A stretch of DNA of 64,000 bases from a virus. Below the pieces are notes generated by a model. The model was not told the origin of the DNA, searched no databases, and worked only from the letters and a program-made list of their open reading frames with translations. Positions 49,432 to 58,519 of this stretch are shown piece by piece. The stretch is from positions 1-64,000 of IMG/VR virus record IMGVR_UViG_3300043773_002546; one strand, 5' to 3'. The position numbers were made by a program, and so were the translations under genes. Each line of letters opens with the position of its first letter. Positions within the stretch are counted from its first letter, which is position 1.

Positions 49432-50951
49432 TGTTTCGCAAGCCGCGGATTCTCTTGGTTGGCGACCTTCTTCTTGACGAGTGGGTGCACGTCAAAGCGC
49501 GCGCAGCAAATCCAGAAGGCGCGGCGGCAATTGTTAGCGGCACAGCCGACGACCGCGGCATGTCTTTGGGCGGCGTCGGAATCGCGGCTGCGCTTTTTAA
49601 ACGGCTTGGCGCCAGCGTCAAACTCATGTCGCGCCTGTCGAAGAACACGCACGGCTCGGTCGCGCACGCCCTGATGCACCGCGAACGAATCACGTGCAAG
49701 CACACAACGTTTGCCGACAACTGGACGATGCCACTTAAACGGCGTTACGTCAATGACGCAGGCGTGGTGATTTTTCGTTACGACGAGGAGCAACCGCTGG
49801 ATCAGATGCTGGAAACCGCGGGCACGCATTTTGACACAGCTCGCTATGACGAGCTTGTAAAACGTGCTGATTGCGTGCTGGTGCTTGATTACGACAAAGG
49901 TTACTTGAGCGGTTTTGGTCGTTACATGGTTGAGCGCGCCAGAGAAGCGAACACACCTATTCTGGTAGGCGCCAAACCAATCCGCCTGCGTGAGTATGCA
50001 GGCGCGGACCTGGTGAAGGTCAACGCGCACGAAGCTGCCGAGTTTCTTGACGCCGATTATGGAGACGTCACAGAGAATCTGCCCAAGGCCGCCGAATCTT
50101 TGTGCCACGCTGTATCTTCGCGTGCGGCGGTTATTACGGCCGGGTCATATGGCTCGGCTTGCGCGGTGATGACAAACAAGAACATCACCGCGTCTTTTTC
50201 GTTACCTGCGTTTCCTTGTTTTCCTGCAATTAAAAACTGTGTGGGAGCTGGCGACGCGTTTTTTGCGGGATTGACGATTGACTACGTCACGGCTCGCACA
50301 CGTTTGCGCGGTGCCGGGACGTTGCGCAACATGCGCGCGGCAATCACCGCGGCGGGCGCCGTTGCGGCCGTTTTTTTGGAGAGCGGCCCCGACGGCGTAT
50401 CGCCGCCGGTGCCTGTGCTGGCGCGCTACGATTTGCTGTGCGCTGAATCGCCAGACGCCAAGATCATGTCTCTCGACACCCTAGCCTGGCTTGCCCAGGC
50501 CTGGCGCAAGAACGAGGATGCCGTGGTTTTTACTAACGGCTGCTTTGATCTGCTACACGAGGGGCATTTGCATCTTTTGGACGAGGCCCACCGGCAAGGC
50601 ACACGCCTTATTGTCGCGGTTAACAGCGACGACAGTGTACGAACGTTGAAAGGAGAGGGACGACCAGTCCAACCATTTACGACGCGGGCCAAGCTGTTGG
50701 CGTCGTTGAGTTGCGTGGATGCGGTTGTCTCGTTGGATGAGGAGGATTTTGTTGGAAACACTGCGCTGCGCTCAATGCTTACGACCCTCCAGCCGGACGT
50801 TTTGGTCAAGGGCGACGAATACGCGGAAAGCGAAATCGTCGGCTGGGAAGAGATGGTCAAACGAGAGCCACCGGGGCGCGTGTGGCGCTGTCCCATGCTT
50901 TCCGGCCGCAGCACCACAAACGTTATACAGAAAGTCAAACACAACACATGA
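49431..50951 (+). CDS. hldE: Bifunctional heptose kinase/adenylyltransferase (HldE)
   Basis: A 506-residue protein. The N-terminal ribokinase-fold domain (about 1-330) has RILLVGDLLLDEW, MSLGGVGIAAALFKRLGA and GAGDAF with catalytic Asp (about residues 271-276). The C-terminal nucleotidyltransferase (about 355-506) has NGCFDLLHEGH and IVAVNSDDSVRTLKGEGRPV, ending SGRSTTNVIQKVK. In E. coli HldE phosphorylates heptose-7-phosphate and adenylylates heptose-1-phosphate. The GmhA and GmhB steps would have to come from the host. Confidence 0.93.
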   Translation: MFRKPRILLVGDLLLDEWVHVKARAANPEGAAAIVSGTADDRGMSLGGVGIAAALFKRLGASVKLMSRLSKNTHGSVAHALMHRERITCKHTTFADNWTMPLKRRYVNDAGVVIFRYDEEQPLDQMLETAGTHFDTARYDELVKRADCVLVLDYDKGYLSGFGRYMVERAREANTPILVGAKPIRLREYAGADLVKVNAHEAAEFLDADYGDVTENLPKAAESLCHAVSSRAAVITAGSYGSACAVMTNKNITASFSLPAFPCFPAIKNCVGAGDAFFAGLTIDYVTARTRLRGAGTLRNMRAAITAAGAVAAVFLESGPDGVSPPVPVLARYDLLCAESPDAKIMSLDTLAWLAQAWRKNEDAVVFTNGCFDLLHEGHLHLLDEAHRQGTRLIVAVNSDDSVRTLKGEGRPVQPFTTRAKLLASLSCVDAVVSLDEEDFVGNTALRSMLTTLQPDVLVKGDEYAESEIVGWEEMVKREPPGRVWRCPMLSGRSTTNVIQKVKHNT

Positions 50952-51205
50952 GTAATTTCGATTTCGGCAATTTTATTGACGACGATAACAAGTTCGAGGA
51001 GATGCCGTTGACCGACGCAGAAGAGAATTGCCTGTCGCCTTATGGAATTCTCAGCGCGATGCTGGGTCGGTTAAAAGCTCGGCGAGTTTACAATCGTCTG
51101 GTAAAAATTGCGCAACGAATTAGTGACGCCAAAGGCGGACGCCCTGCCATCCTCTTGGACGAAGATGGCGGCGAATTTGTGACCATTCATGAAGAGCATG
51201 TATGA
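50948..51205 (+). CDS. Unknown protein, 85 aa
   Basis: ATGA-coupled to hldE. Acidic N-terminus (FIDDDNKFEEM), helical centre, strand at the end. No family recognised. Confidence 0.7.
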   Translation: MSNFDFGNFIDDDNKFEEMPLTDAEENCLSPYGILSAMLGRLKARRVYNRLVKIAQRISDAKGGRPAILLDEDGGEFVTIHEEHV

Positions 51206-51942
51206 GCAACACCACCGAAACTCGAGTGGATATGCGGCAGCTGGCGCAGCGGATAAACCTGGGGAACCAGAACATGTCGCTGCAGTGGTTTGAGTTGTTG
51301 GCGGTGACCGACAATGGCGCCGCAGCTGGCCCGCAGACGGAGACGACGCTTTGCGAAAAGTACTGCCAGAAGTACAGGCCGCACATGACGACGTCGACGA
51401 CCAAAGGTTGGATGACCAACTGGCTAGACATCTTTCGCCGTAACGGCGTGGCCCAGAAGGTGGCAGCGGCGGAGTTTCAGAGCGAGACGCGCTGGGAGTT
51501 GACGCCGCTGGGGCGGCAGCTGTGGGCGCACTGCACGACGCCTTCTCCGGAAGAGAACGATACGGCCAATGCGGCGTTTCGGTCTCGGATGTGCAAGCTG
51601 GCGATCGACGGCGCGGCGCCCGTGATCAGGTCTTGTCTGGAACGACTGGACGAGGATATCGCCAACTTTAAGCGCGAAGCAGCCGCGTCTGGCACGCCGC
51701 TGAGCATGGCGCTGTACGTGCGGATTCCGCACCCCGAGCTGTCCACGCCCCGAGAGAACGACCGCCATACGGCTTACGTTTTGTCGATCGACCTCGACGG
51801 CAGCCTCCCGCCACAACCCCCGGGCGACACGGCGCGGCCAGTGACTAGGCAAGAGCGCAGCGGCCGTCGGCGGCGACGGCGCGCTTCGCAGGCCTCGAGC
51901 AATAATTTTTCGGTTTCAGTCATTTCTCACCGGCGGCGCTAG
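51202..51942 (+). CDS. Unknown protein, 246 aa
   Basis: ATGA-coupled. The first 120 residues may be a winged-helix-like domain (TRWELTPLGRQLWAHC). The C-terminus is strongly basic and probably disordered (RSGRRRRRRASQASS). A DNA-associated role is a guess from charge. Confidence 0.65.
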   Translation: MSNTTETRVDMRQLAQRINLGNQNMSLQWFELLAVTDNGAAAGPQTETTLCEKYCQKYRPHMTTSTTKGWMTNWLDIFRRNGVAQKVAAAEFQSETRWELTPLGRQLWAHCTTPSPEENDTANAAFRSRMCKLAIDGAAPVIRSCLERLDEDIANFKREAAASGTPLSMALYVRIPHPELSTPRENDRHTAYVLSIDLDGSLPPQPPGDTARPVTRQERSGRRRRRRASQASSNNFSVSVISHRRR

Positions 51943-51951
51943 GAGACAAGG

Positions 51952-52542
51952 ATGTACCTGTTTATTGACACGGAAACCGGCGGGCTGACGCCCGATTTTA
52001 GCCTGCTGACCGTTTCTGCAATCGTCGCCGACAAGGACTTTAACTTTCTTTGCGGCGGCAACGCGGACGACACGCTTTACATGGAGATTCGCCACGATAC
52101 CTATGTGGTGACTCCGGAGGCGTTGGCGATCAATAAACTGGACCTCATCCACCACAGCGCCAGAGGACTGAAGCCGGACCAGGCGCGGGGTAGGTTTATG
52201 GAATTTTTGACAAGTGCCTACCAACGCTGCGGCCAGAACAAACTTGTTCCAGCCGGGCACAACGTGACGTACGACTTAGATTTCCTGTGGCACCACCTGG
52301 TGCCGAAGGAGGACTGGCGGAAATTCTGTACCTACCCCGCCCTGGATACCGCAATCATCGCGCGGTTTTTGAACGCCGTGCACATCCTCGACGGGCAATA
52401 TAAACTAACGGAAGTGTGCGCCGCGTTTGGCGTGCATTTCGAAAACGCGCATCACGCCGAAGCCGATAACAAGGCAACCCTGGCGCTGGCCCGACAATAC
52501 GCGGCGATGATGCGAGCCCTGACCGAGGCGCCAACGAGCTGA
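51952..52542 (+). CDS. DnaQ-like 3'-5' exonuclease, 196 aa
   Basis: GGAGACAAGG precedes ATG 51952. ExoI FIDTETGG (Asp6, Glu8), ExoII GHNVTYDLDF (about 102-111, Asp109) and ExoIII HHAEADNKAT (His167, Asp172) give a DEDDh exonuclease. It may proofread the phage polymerase or act in repair. This is the second such exonuclease in the window (the other is at 13489). Confidence 0.9.
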   Translation: MYLFIDTETGGLTPDFSLLTVSAIVADKDFNFLCGGNADDTLYMEIRHDTYVVTPEALAINKLDLIHHSARGLKPDQARGRFMEFLTSAYQRCGQNKLVPAGHNVTYDLDFLWHHLVPKEDWRKFCTYPALDTAIIARFLNAVHILDGQYKLTEVCAAFGVHFENAHHAEADNKATLALARQYAAMMRALTEAPTS

Positions 52543-52564
52543 TTCGCAATACGAAAGGATGCGT

Positions 52565-53053
52565 ATGCGTAACGTATTTTCTCTGCTGTTGGACTGGCGG
52601 CAGGAAATCGGCTACCGGCTGGAGAGTCGGCACCGCTCCAATGATTGGGCCCCGCTCCGCGACGAGCACATGCGGGAGCATTCCGCGTGCATCGCTTGCG
52701 GCCGACGCGGCGAAGAGGTGCATCACGGCGTCCCCGTAAAATACTCTCCCGCGCGCGAGCTTGATCCGACAAACCTGTACACCTACTGCTGTAACGACCA
52801 CCGCGGCCTGGCGCATCTGGGGGACACGGCAACCCACAACCCGGAGCACGCGCTGCTGGCCAAGATCAAACGCGCCTGCGTGGCGCGTTACCGCGACGAG
52901 CTGCCGTCGCAGTTGAATTTGCAAGAAGGCGTGATTTACCGAACTGTGCTGGACGCCATGCACGAGGAATTTGAGACGCGCATGTCGGATCACGTTGCCA
53001 AAGCGTTGAAAACAGTGCAGCGGTTCGTGGACAAACAGCGCCCCCAGAAATGA
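52565..53053 (+). CDS. HNH-type nuclease-like protein, 162 aa
   Basis: ATG 52565 is preferred because AAAGG is 6 bp upstream; ATG 52559 is too close. The region HSACIACGRRGEEVHHGVPV and NLYTYCCNDHRGLAHLGDTATHNP shows a Cys2…His-His…Cys-x2-His layout of the HNH fold. A DNA nuclease or a phage HNH associated with packaging is possible. Confidence 0.75.
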   Translation: MRNVFSLLLDWRQEIGYRLESRHRSNDWAPLRDEHMREHSACIACGRRGEEVHHGVPVKYSPARELDPTNLYTYCCNDHRGLAHLGDTATHNPEHALLAKIKRACVARYRDELPSQLNLQEGVIYRTVLDAMHEEFETRMSDHVAKALKTVQRFVDKQRPQK

Positions 53054-53850
53054 GCCTCGCTCTTTTTACTATTTCTCAAGATGAAACTGACGCTTTGCAG
53101 TTGTGGCTAGCGCACCATCGCGCCCACGCGCCGACGGCCGAGCTGTACGTCTTGGATCACGAGTCCGCAGGTGACGCGGCGCTAGTTCTGCAGGACGAGC
53201 AGGCTAATGGCGTGACCGTAGTGCCCGTGCGCCACGACGTCAGTTTTGACTACGACTGGTTGACACGCACCGTCGAGGATTTTGCCGGGTTTCTCTTGCG
53301 AAGCTACGCGGCAGTCGGTTTTGCCGAGGTCGACGAATTGCTTTTGCCCACCGCGGCGAGCACTTTGGAGGCGCTGCTGTTGACTACGACGGAGCCGTTT
53401 GTTCGCGCCGAAGGCCGCTGCCTGGTGCACCATCATCCCGAGGAGCCGCCGTTGCGTTTGGATCAACCGCTGCTGGCGCAGCGCCGTCATTGGTATCGCT
53501 CGGAGCGTTACAGCAAGATCTGCCTGTTTCGCGAACGGGTGTATTGGAAAAACGGTTTTCATGCGGCCTATAACGTGCCCGCCACGCAACACGCCACTCC
53601 GGCGCTGATTAACCTGCACTTGCACCAGGCTGACTACGCCCAAGCCTTGCGGCGGCATCAGCGCAACGCTGGTCGACGCTGGGACCCGCGTTTTCGCCAG
53701 TCGGACCTTGGTGTGCACCAGCGGTTGGACAACCCCGACGAGCTTGCGCGCTACCTGCTAGCCAACCTTGACCGACCCCGCGAGTACGCCGAGCTGGAAG
53801 AGATTCCCGCTGCTTACCAGGAAAGTTACCGTGTATGTCTGCCCCGTTGA
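53050..53850 (+). CDS. Glycosyltransferase, GT2/GT92-like, 266 aa
   Basis: ATGA-coupled. The pattern GFAEVDELLLP (acidic metal motif), HHHPEEPPLRLDQPLLAQRRHWY and KICLFRERVYWKNGFH matches the glycosyltransferase 92/GT2-like family that transfers sugars onto glycans. Forms a pair with the next gene. Donor unknown. Confidence 0.75.
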   Translation: MSLALFTISQDETDALQLWLAHHRAHAPTAELYVLDHESAGDAALVLQDEQANGVTVVPVRHDVSFDYDWLTRTVEDFAGFLLRSYAAVGFAEVDELLLPTAASTLEALLLTTTEPFVRAEGRCLVHHHPEEPPLRLDQPLLAQRRHWYRSERYSKICLFRERVYWKNGFHAAYNVPATQHATPALINLHLHQADYAQALRRHQRNAGRRWDPRFRQSDLGVHQRLDNPDELARYLLANLDRPREYAELEEIPAAYQESYRVCLPR

Positions 53851-54629
53851 CTCTCTACGTGCTGCACAGCACACGAGCGCCAGAAATTGTTGCCGACGGC
53901 GTGACCGCGGCGCGCTGGGCCAGCCAATACCCGTGCCATGTCACGGTAGTCGTTGACGACGCGGCCGCCTATGCCGATTGTGGCGCGGACTTGATTGTCC
54001 CTAGCGCGGTGCCCGCAACGGGCCTGCTGGCCGACTGGCGGTTTTACGAAGGGCTTCAGGCCGCGATTGATCAGGGACTCGAGTTTGAGCAATCGATCTG
54101 TTTCCGAGACGACGCTTTGTTTTTGCAGAAAGGCCTGGATCGTTGGGCAGCGGAGACCTTCTACCGCGATGATGTGGCCTTGGCGGCAACCGCTGATCGG
54201 CATTACTACGCTGATAGTTTTTTGCGTGTGGCCGACCTGTTTTCGCGATGGCGCGTGCCGCATGAAATTTGGGATCGCGCACCGGCGGGGTTTACCGCGG
54301 TGAGTCAAGTGTTTTGCCTGCGGGCAACTTTAGCTAAGGAATTGTTTCATCGCCGCTTGCTGGTCCCGGAAGGTTTTAAAGAGTGGACGTTGCCGTTCTC
54401 TTGCTACGCTTCCTGGACCTGCCAGCTGCTAATGATGGCTTCGCGTTTGGTTGGCTCGCCTGACCGTCCGCAGGTGCCGTTTTATGTGAACGACGGCTGG
54501 GGCGGCATGTATAACGCTCCGCCATATCTGTTGCATGAAAATTTTCTGGTCTACTGGTCTGCGCGGCACGTTGCCGGATACAGCGAGGCGGACCTTCGCG
54601 ATTGGTGCAAAAAACGGAGGGACGCGTAA
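53835..54629 (+). CDS. Possible second glycosyltransferase, 264 aa
   Basis: ATG 53835, 16-bp overlap. The FRDDALF stretch resembles a DxD-type metal motif in a GT-A fold; the rest is Tyr/Trp-rich (FYVNDGWGGMYNAPP). Assignment is weak, but coupling to a clear glycosyltransferase supports it. Confidence 0.6.
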   Translation: MSAPLTLYVLHSTRAPEIVADGVTAARWASQYPCHVTVVVDDAAAYADCGADLIVPSAVPATGLLADWRFYEGLQAAIDQGLEFEQSICFRDDALFLQKGLDRWAAETFYRDDVALAATADRHYYADSFLRVADLFSRWRVPHEIWDRAPAGFTAVSQVFCLRATLAKELFHRRLLVPEGFKEWTLPFSCYASWTCQLLMMASRLVGSPDRPQVPFYVNDGWGGMYNAPPYLLHENFLVYWSARHVAGYSEADLRDWCKKRRDA

Positions 54630-55234
54630 TGAACGACCCGCGCATGTTGCAACTTTCGCCGCTGGAACGAAAGTTTTTTAAGCTTTACGTTGACGCGGTT
54701 AAGCGTGACTACCACGTGATGCAATCTGCCGTAGCGATGATGAACCCCAACGAACTGGGCGTTATTTGCCCAACGCACGCAACCCGCGTTGCCGACGGAA
54801 TTCAGGAATTCTATCTTGAATTTGACGAAGCGCTGACGCGCCTGAATTCTAAGCATCGTTTTACACGTCGCGCGATAACGCCGTCGCCCAGCGACAACGA
54901 GTTAATTGGCCTGACTACCGCAAGCTTTTTTAAATTAGTTGCCGTGGTCAAAACCGATTCGTCGCATTACGGCGATACTAAAGACGGCGGTTGGTTTAGC
55001 GGCGAGACAGAAAACTGGGAAAAGAATCTGGCTTCGCTCAAAAAATCTTTAACGCCGTCTGATAAACCGCCTCCGGTATCGCCTTTAGTTGCGGCAATGC
55101 TGCAATTATTTAACGCGCTGGTTAACAAAACCATGCCGTTTCAAATGTATTACCAACCGCCGCAAGCACAGGCAGAGGAAGAAGACTGGGAAGATCCCGA
55201 CGAAGATAACGCCGCGCCCGAAGATTTTGACTAA
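54629..55234 (+). CDS. Unknown protein, 201 aa
   Basis: ACGGAGGG precedes ATG 54629, which overlaps the previous stop (TAATG). Helical N-terminus, mixed centre, acidic disordered tail (EEEDWEDPDEDNAAPEDFD). It directly precedes the SbcD/SbcC genes, so a recombination-related adaptor is conceivable. Confidence 0.7.
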   Translation: MNDPRMLQLSPLERKFFKLYVDAVKRDYHVMQSAVAMMNPNELGVICPTHATRVADGIQEFYLEFDEALTRLNSKHRFTRRAITPSPSDNELIGLTTASFFKLVAVVKTDSSHYGDTKDGGWFSGETENWEKNLASLKKSLTPSDKPPPVSPLVAAMLQLFNALVNKTMPFQMYYQPPQAQAEEEDWEDPDEDNAAPEDFD

Positions 55235-55245
55235 GGGAGAAACCT

Positions 55246-56424
55246 GTGGAACCGTTGTTTGTATTTACCGCTGATTTGCATCTAGAGGACGGGGCTTGGT
55301 CGACCCGGCCCGGTATTTACGGCGACGCGTATTACAGCTTCGCCCAAATTATTGACTACTGCATCGAGCAGCAGCTGCCGTTGATCATGGGCGGCGACGT
55401 GCTCGAGAAAAAGAGCAACTCCGCGCGGCCAATCGCCAAGCTCTGCGAGGGCCTGTCCCGTATGCAGGCGGCGGGCGTGCCGGTGTACTACATCCAGGGC
55501 AACCACGAGTATGACCGAAATGCTCCCTGGCTTTCGGTTCACCCTTGGTCACAGCACATCCATCAACAGACCGTGGAGATCCAGGGCCACTCGATTTACG
55601 GGCTCGACTGGCTGCCCAAAGGCGAGATCCAGGAGGCTTTCAAGGCGATTCCCAGGGGCACGCACATTCTCGTCACACATCAGGTTTGGGAAGATCTCAT
55701 GAAGGGCGTGGGGCGGACCGAGTGCGCTATCGCCGACGTGCACAACACGCGCACGATTCTGGCGGGCGACTTTCACGTCACAACCACAATCGAGGGCGTC
55801 AACGCGGACGGCTTGCGCACAGAGATGCTTTCGCCTGGGTCGATTTGTATGCAGGACCTGGGCGAGAGTCCGGCAAAATGGTTTTTTGTGATCTGCCGCC
55901 ATCCCGAGGGCGGTTTTCATTTCGAACGCAAAACGCTCCAGACTCGATCGTTCGCCAAATTTGTGGTGAACGACCAGGAGTATCTCGACCAGCTTTGCGC
56001 TGGCGGTCTGGTCCAAGAGATCGAGTGCCTTGCCAAGCAAATTTCTACGGAAGCCAAAACCGCGGGCGTCGACAAGCCAATCGTACGAATCAAGTTTGAC
56101 AAGAACCTGCCCGACGCGTTTTTGCGGTTAACCACCGCGGCAGGCGACGCCTGCCACTTGTTCTGTGAGGCGCTGGCGGAACGCGGCCAAGCCGAGCGGC
56201 AGCAGACAACACGCAGCAGCGCTAAAAACGATCTTTTGGCGGCGCTAGCCGACTTGCTGGGCGATGAAACCCCGGCGTACAAATTAGCGGCCGCGTTGGT
56301 AACGGCCGAAGACCCGGCAAAAAAACTCGAAGGCGTTTTTGCAGAATTTCAAGAAGGGACAAGTCATGCAGTTGTTACGTTTGGAAGTCCGGAACTGGGT
56401 ACACCATCGACACCGGGTGTGTGA
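55246..56424 (+). CDS. sbcD: SbcD/gp47-like nuclease, 392 aa (GTG start)
   Basis: GTG 55246 with GGGAGAAA upstream. Metallophosphoesterase motifs in order: TADLHL (8-13), GGDVLE (49-54), GNHEYD (85-90), VTHQVW (143-148) and GDFHVT (174-179). It is the nuclease partner of SbcC, processing hairpins and DNA ends; T4 gp47 is the analogue. The last 59 bp overlap the sbcC start in another frame. Confidence 0.9.
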   Translation: MEPLFVFTADLHLEDGAWSTRPGIYGDAYYSFAQIIDYCIEQQLPLIMGGDVLEKKSNSARPIAKLCEGLSRMQAAGVPVYYIQGNHEYDRNAPWLSVHPWSQHIHQQTVEIQGHSIYGLDWLPKGEIQEAFKAIPRGTHILVTHQVWEDLMKGVGRTECAIADVHNTRTILAGDFHVTTTIEGVNADGLRTEMLSPGSICMQDLGESPAKWFFVICRHPEGGFHFERKTLQTRSFAKFVVNDQEYLDQLCAGGLVQEIECLAKQISTEAKTAGVDKPIVRIKFDKNLPDAFLRLTTAAGDACHLFCEALAERGQAERQQTTRSSAKNDLLAALADLLGDETPAYKLAAALVTAEDPAKKLEGVFAEFQEGTSHAVVTFGSPELGTPSTPGV

Positions 56425-58519
56425 ATTCACGCGCGGGTTGGTTGCCATTCTGGGCGAGAACGGCTCCGGCAAGAGCAGTCTCTTCGGCGCGCTGAAGTGG
56501 CTCCTGACCGGCGAGAACCCTAACTACGGCAGCAAGACTGACAACATCAGTCAGTACGCCAAAGAAGGCGAGCCGTCTTTCGCCAGCCTGGAGTTCGAAC
56601 ACTCCGGGCACATTGCCGTAGTGACCCGCCATCTTCTTCCTGAGAAGGAGCAAGCCACGCTTACCATTGACGGCGTGGAAGCAGGCCGGGGCGAGAAAGG
56701 CGTCACTGCCGGAATCGAAAAGCTCTTAGGCGTGGACGCCAAGTTTATCTCGCGTTTTATTATTGTCGGTCAAACGGAGATTTTCTCGTTTATCGACGAC
56801 AATCAGACCGACACAGATAAATTCTTCCAGCGGTTGTTTAACACCGCCAAGGCCGACAAGTGCCAGGACGTGATCGGCAAGAACATTTCCAAGATCCAGA
56901 TCCCCGAGGTGCTCAAGACTCCGGCGCAGCTGGACACGGAAATCCAGACTGCCAAGGACGCGCTGTCCGAAACGGACCGGCAGATTCACGGCTTGCCCGA
57001 CATGGCCGCCTTCCTGGCTGAGCAGAAAGAGCAGCAGAAGACGATTCAGGCCTGGCGGAACCGCGAAAAGGCCGCCGCTGAGCTGGCCAAGCTTGACGCC
57101 CAGCTCCAGACGGCCAACGCCCAATTAGAAACCGCAAAGGAAGACTCCGACCGCTACGAGTCAGACTTGGAGGCGCTCGAGGAGGCATCCCAGGGCCAAG
57201 AGGAGGCGATCACCGCCGCCCGCACGGCGCTGGGCCACTGGCAGAGCTACAAGAGCGTTGCCAAGTCGCGGGAGCAGCTTCAGACCACGCGTCAGGCGAT
57301 AGCCGCCTCGCGAGCCAAAGACCCCGAGCCGGAGAAGCCGGGAGCGCTTTCGGCGGAGGAACTAGCCAAGGACGCCCACAGCCGCCGTGAACGCATTAAA
57401 GAGATCAACGCGTTTATCCGTATGTTCGACGAGCATGGCGAGGCGGAGTGCCCGACCTGCCACACGCCGTCGAGCCAGCTGGCCGATCAGGTCGAGAAGC
57501 GCAAGGCGGAGCTGCTTGTCCGGCAGCAGGAAGAAACAGAACTGACCCTTGCGTACAGCGCGCAGTGGAAACTAGAAGAAGCCTGGAAACGTTGGGAGAG
57601 TCGCGAACGCGATCGGGCGCTTTCTGAACAGAAACTCGCCGCCGCCGAACAAAGCCTGCAAGACGTCCAGCCGCCGGTCTTGAGCGAAGCCGACCTGTCG
57701 CAGACGGTCACCGATTATGACTCGTTCCAGAAGGCCAAGCAGGACATCCTGCCGCTGGCGCAGGCGGCCAAGGTCCGCAATGCCCAGCTGGAGGGCGCGC
57801 TCGTGAGCCTGGCCGAACGGCGGAAGCAACTGCTCAATGATATCAATGAGGCAGAGGTTACCGAGGCCGACGCCACGCTGGCGCAGCAGCGGCTCAACCA
57901 TGTCCAAGAGCAATTTGCCCAGCGTACGAAGCTCGACACAGCTCGCGCTACGCTTGTGCATGCCCGCGACGCCCTTCAGGCCCAACGGGACGCCGCCGAG
58001 GCCGAAGTGACCTTGGCGGGTAGACTCAGGGAATGGACGCACGTCGCTGAAACAGCCCGCGAGGCCCTCAAGAATGCTCCGCGGCTGGTTGCTCAACGCA
58101 ACCTGCAACGGCTAGAAACAAGTATTAACGAACTGTTGCAGATTTTTCAGGTGAACTTCCAGGTGCGGGTTGCCGAGCGCGACACGCCTACGTTTATTGC
58201 GGAGTTCTACGATGGTCGCCGACAAGTTGCCCAGCGACTCTCCATCGGACAAAAAACTGTCTTGGCACTTGCGTTTCGAGTCGCCGTCAACGCCATGTTC
58301 GCCGAAGAAATCGGACTCTTGGCGCTGGATGAGCCAACTGCATCGCTGGATCAGCCGCGTATTCGGGCGCTAGCCCCGGTCCTGGAAAAGCTTCGAGAGC
58401 TTTCCACGGCTAAAGGGCTGCAATGTCTGCTTGTGACGCACGCGACGACCTTGTCGCACCTCTTTGAATCCGCTATTGAACTTGAACCCCCAGAGTTGCG
58501 TCATGCAAGCAGTAACTGA
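56366..58519 (+). CDS. sbcC: SbcC/gp46-like SMC-type ATPase, 717 aa
   Basis: ATG 56366 with AAGGGA upstream. Walker A GENGSGKSS (30-38), long coiled coils, a zinc hook ECPTCHTP near residue 361, a signature LSIGQKTVLALAF near 623 and Walker B LALDEPTASLD near 652. With SbcD it forms the Mre11-Rad50-type complex for recombination-dependent replication. Palindrome site 13 lies in the second coiled coil. Confidence 0.92.
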   Translation: MQLLRLEVRNWVHHRHRVCEFTRGLVAILGENGSGKSSLFGALKWLLTGENPNYGSKTDNISQYAKEGEPSFASLEFEHSGHIAVVTRHLLPEKEQATLTIDGVEAGRGEKGVTAGIEKLLGVDAKFISRFIIVGQTEIFSFIDDNQTDTDKFFQRLFNTAKADKCQDVIGKNISKIQIPEVLKTPAQLDTEIQTAKDALSETDRQIHGLPDMAAFLAEQKEQQKTIQAWRNREKAAAELAKLDAQLQTANAQLETAKEDSDRYESDLEALEEASQGQEEAITAARTALGHWQSYKSVAKSREQLQTTRQAIAASRAKDPEPEKPGALSAEELAKDAHSRRERIKEINAFIRMFDEHGEAECPTCHTPSSQLADQVEKRKAELLVRQQEETELTLAYSAQWKLEEAWKRWESRERDRALSEQKLAAAEQSLQDVQPPVLSEADLSQTVTDYDSFQKAKQDILPLAQAAKVRNAQLEGALVSLAERRKQLLNDINEAEVTEADATLAQQRLNHVQEQFAQRTKLDTARATLVHARDALQAQRDAAEAEVTLAGRLREWTHVAETAREALKNAPRLVAQRNLQRLETSINELLQIFQVNFQVRVAERDTPTFIAEFYDGRRQVAQRLSIGQKTVLALAFRVAVNAMFAEEIGLLALDEPTASLDQPRIRALAPVLEKLRELSTAKGLQCLLVTHATTLSHLFESAIELEPPELRHASSN
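57833..57850. repeat. GATATC-palindrome site 13 (in sbcC)
   Basis: CTCAATGATATCAATGAG, one mismatch to the 18-bp consensus. Encodes Leu-Asn-Asp-Ile-Asn-Glu. Confidence 0.8.
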
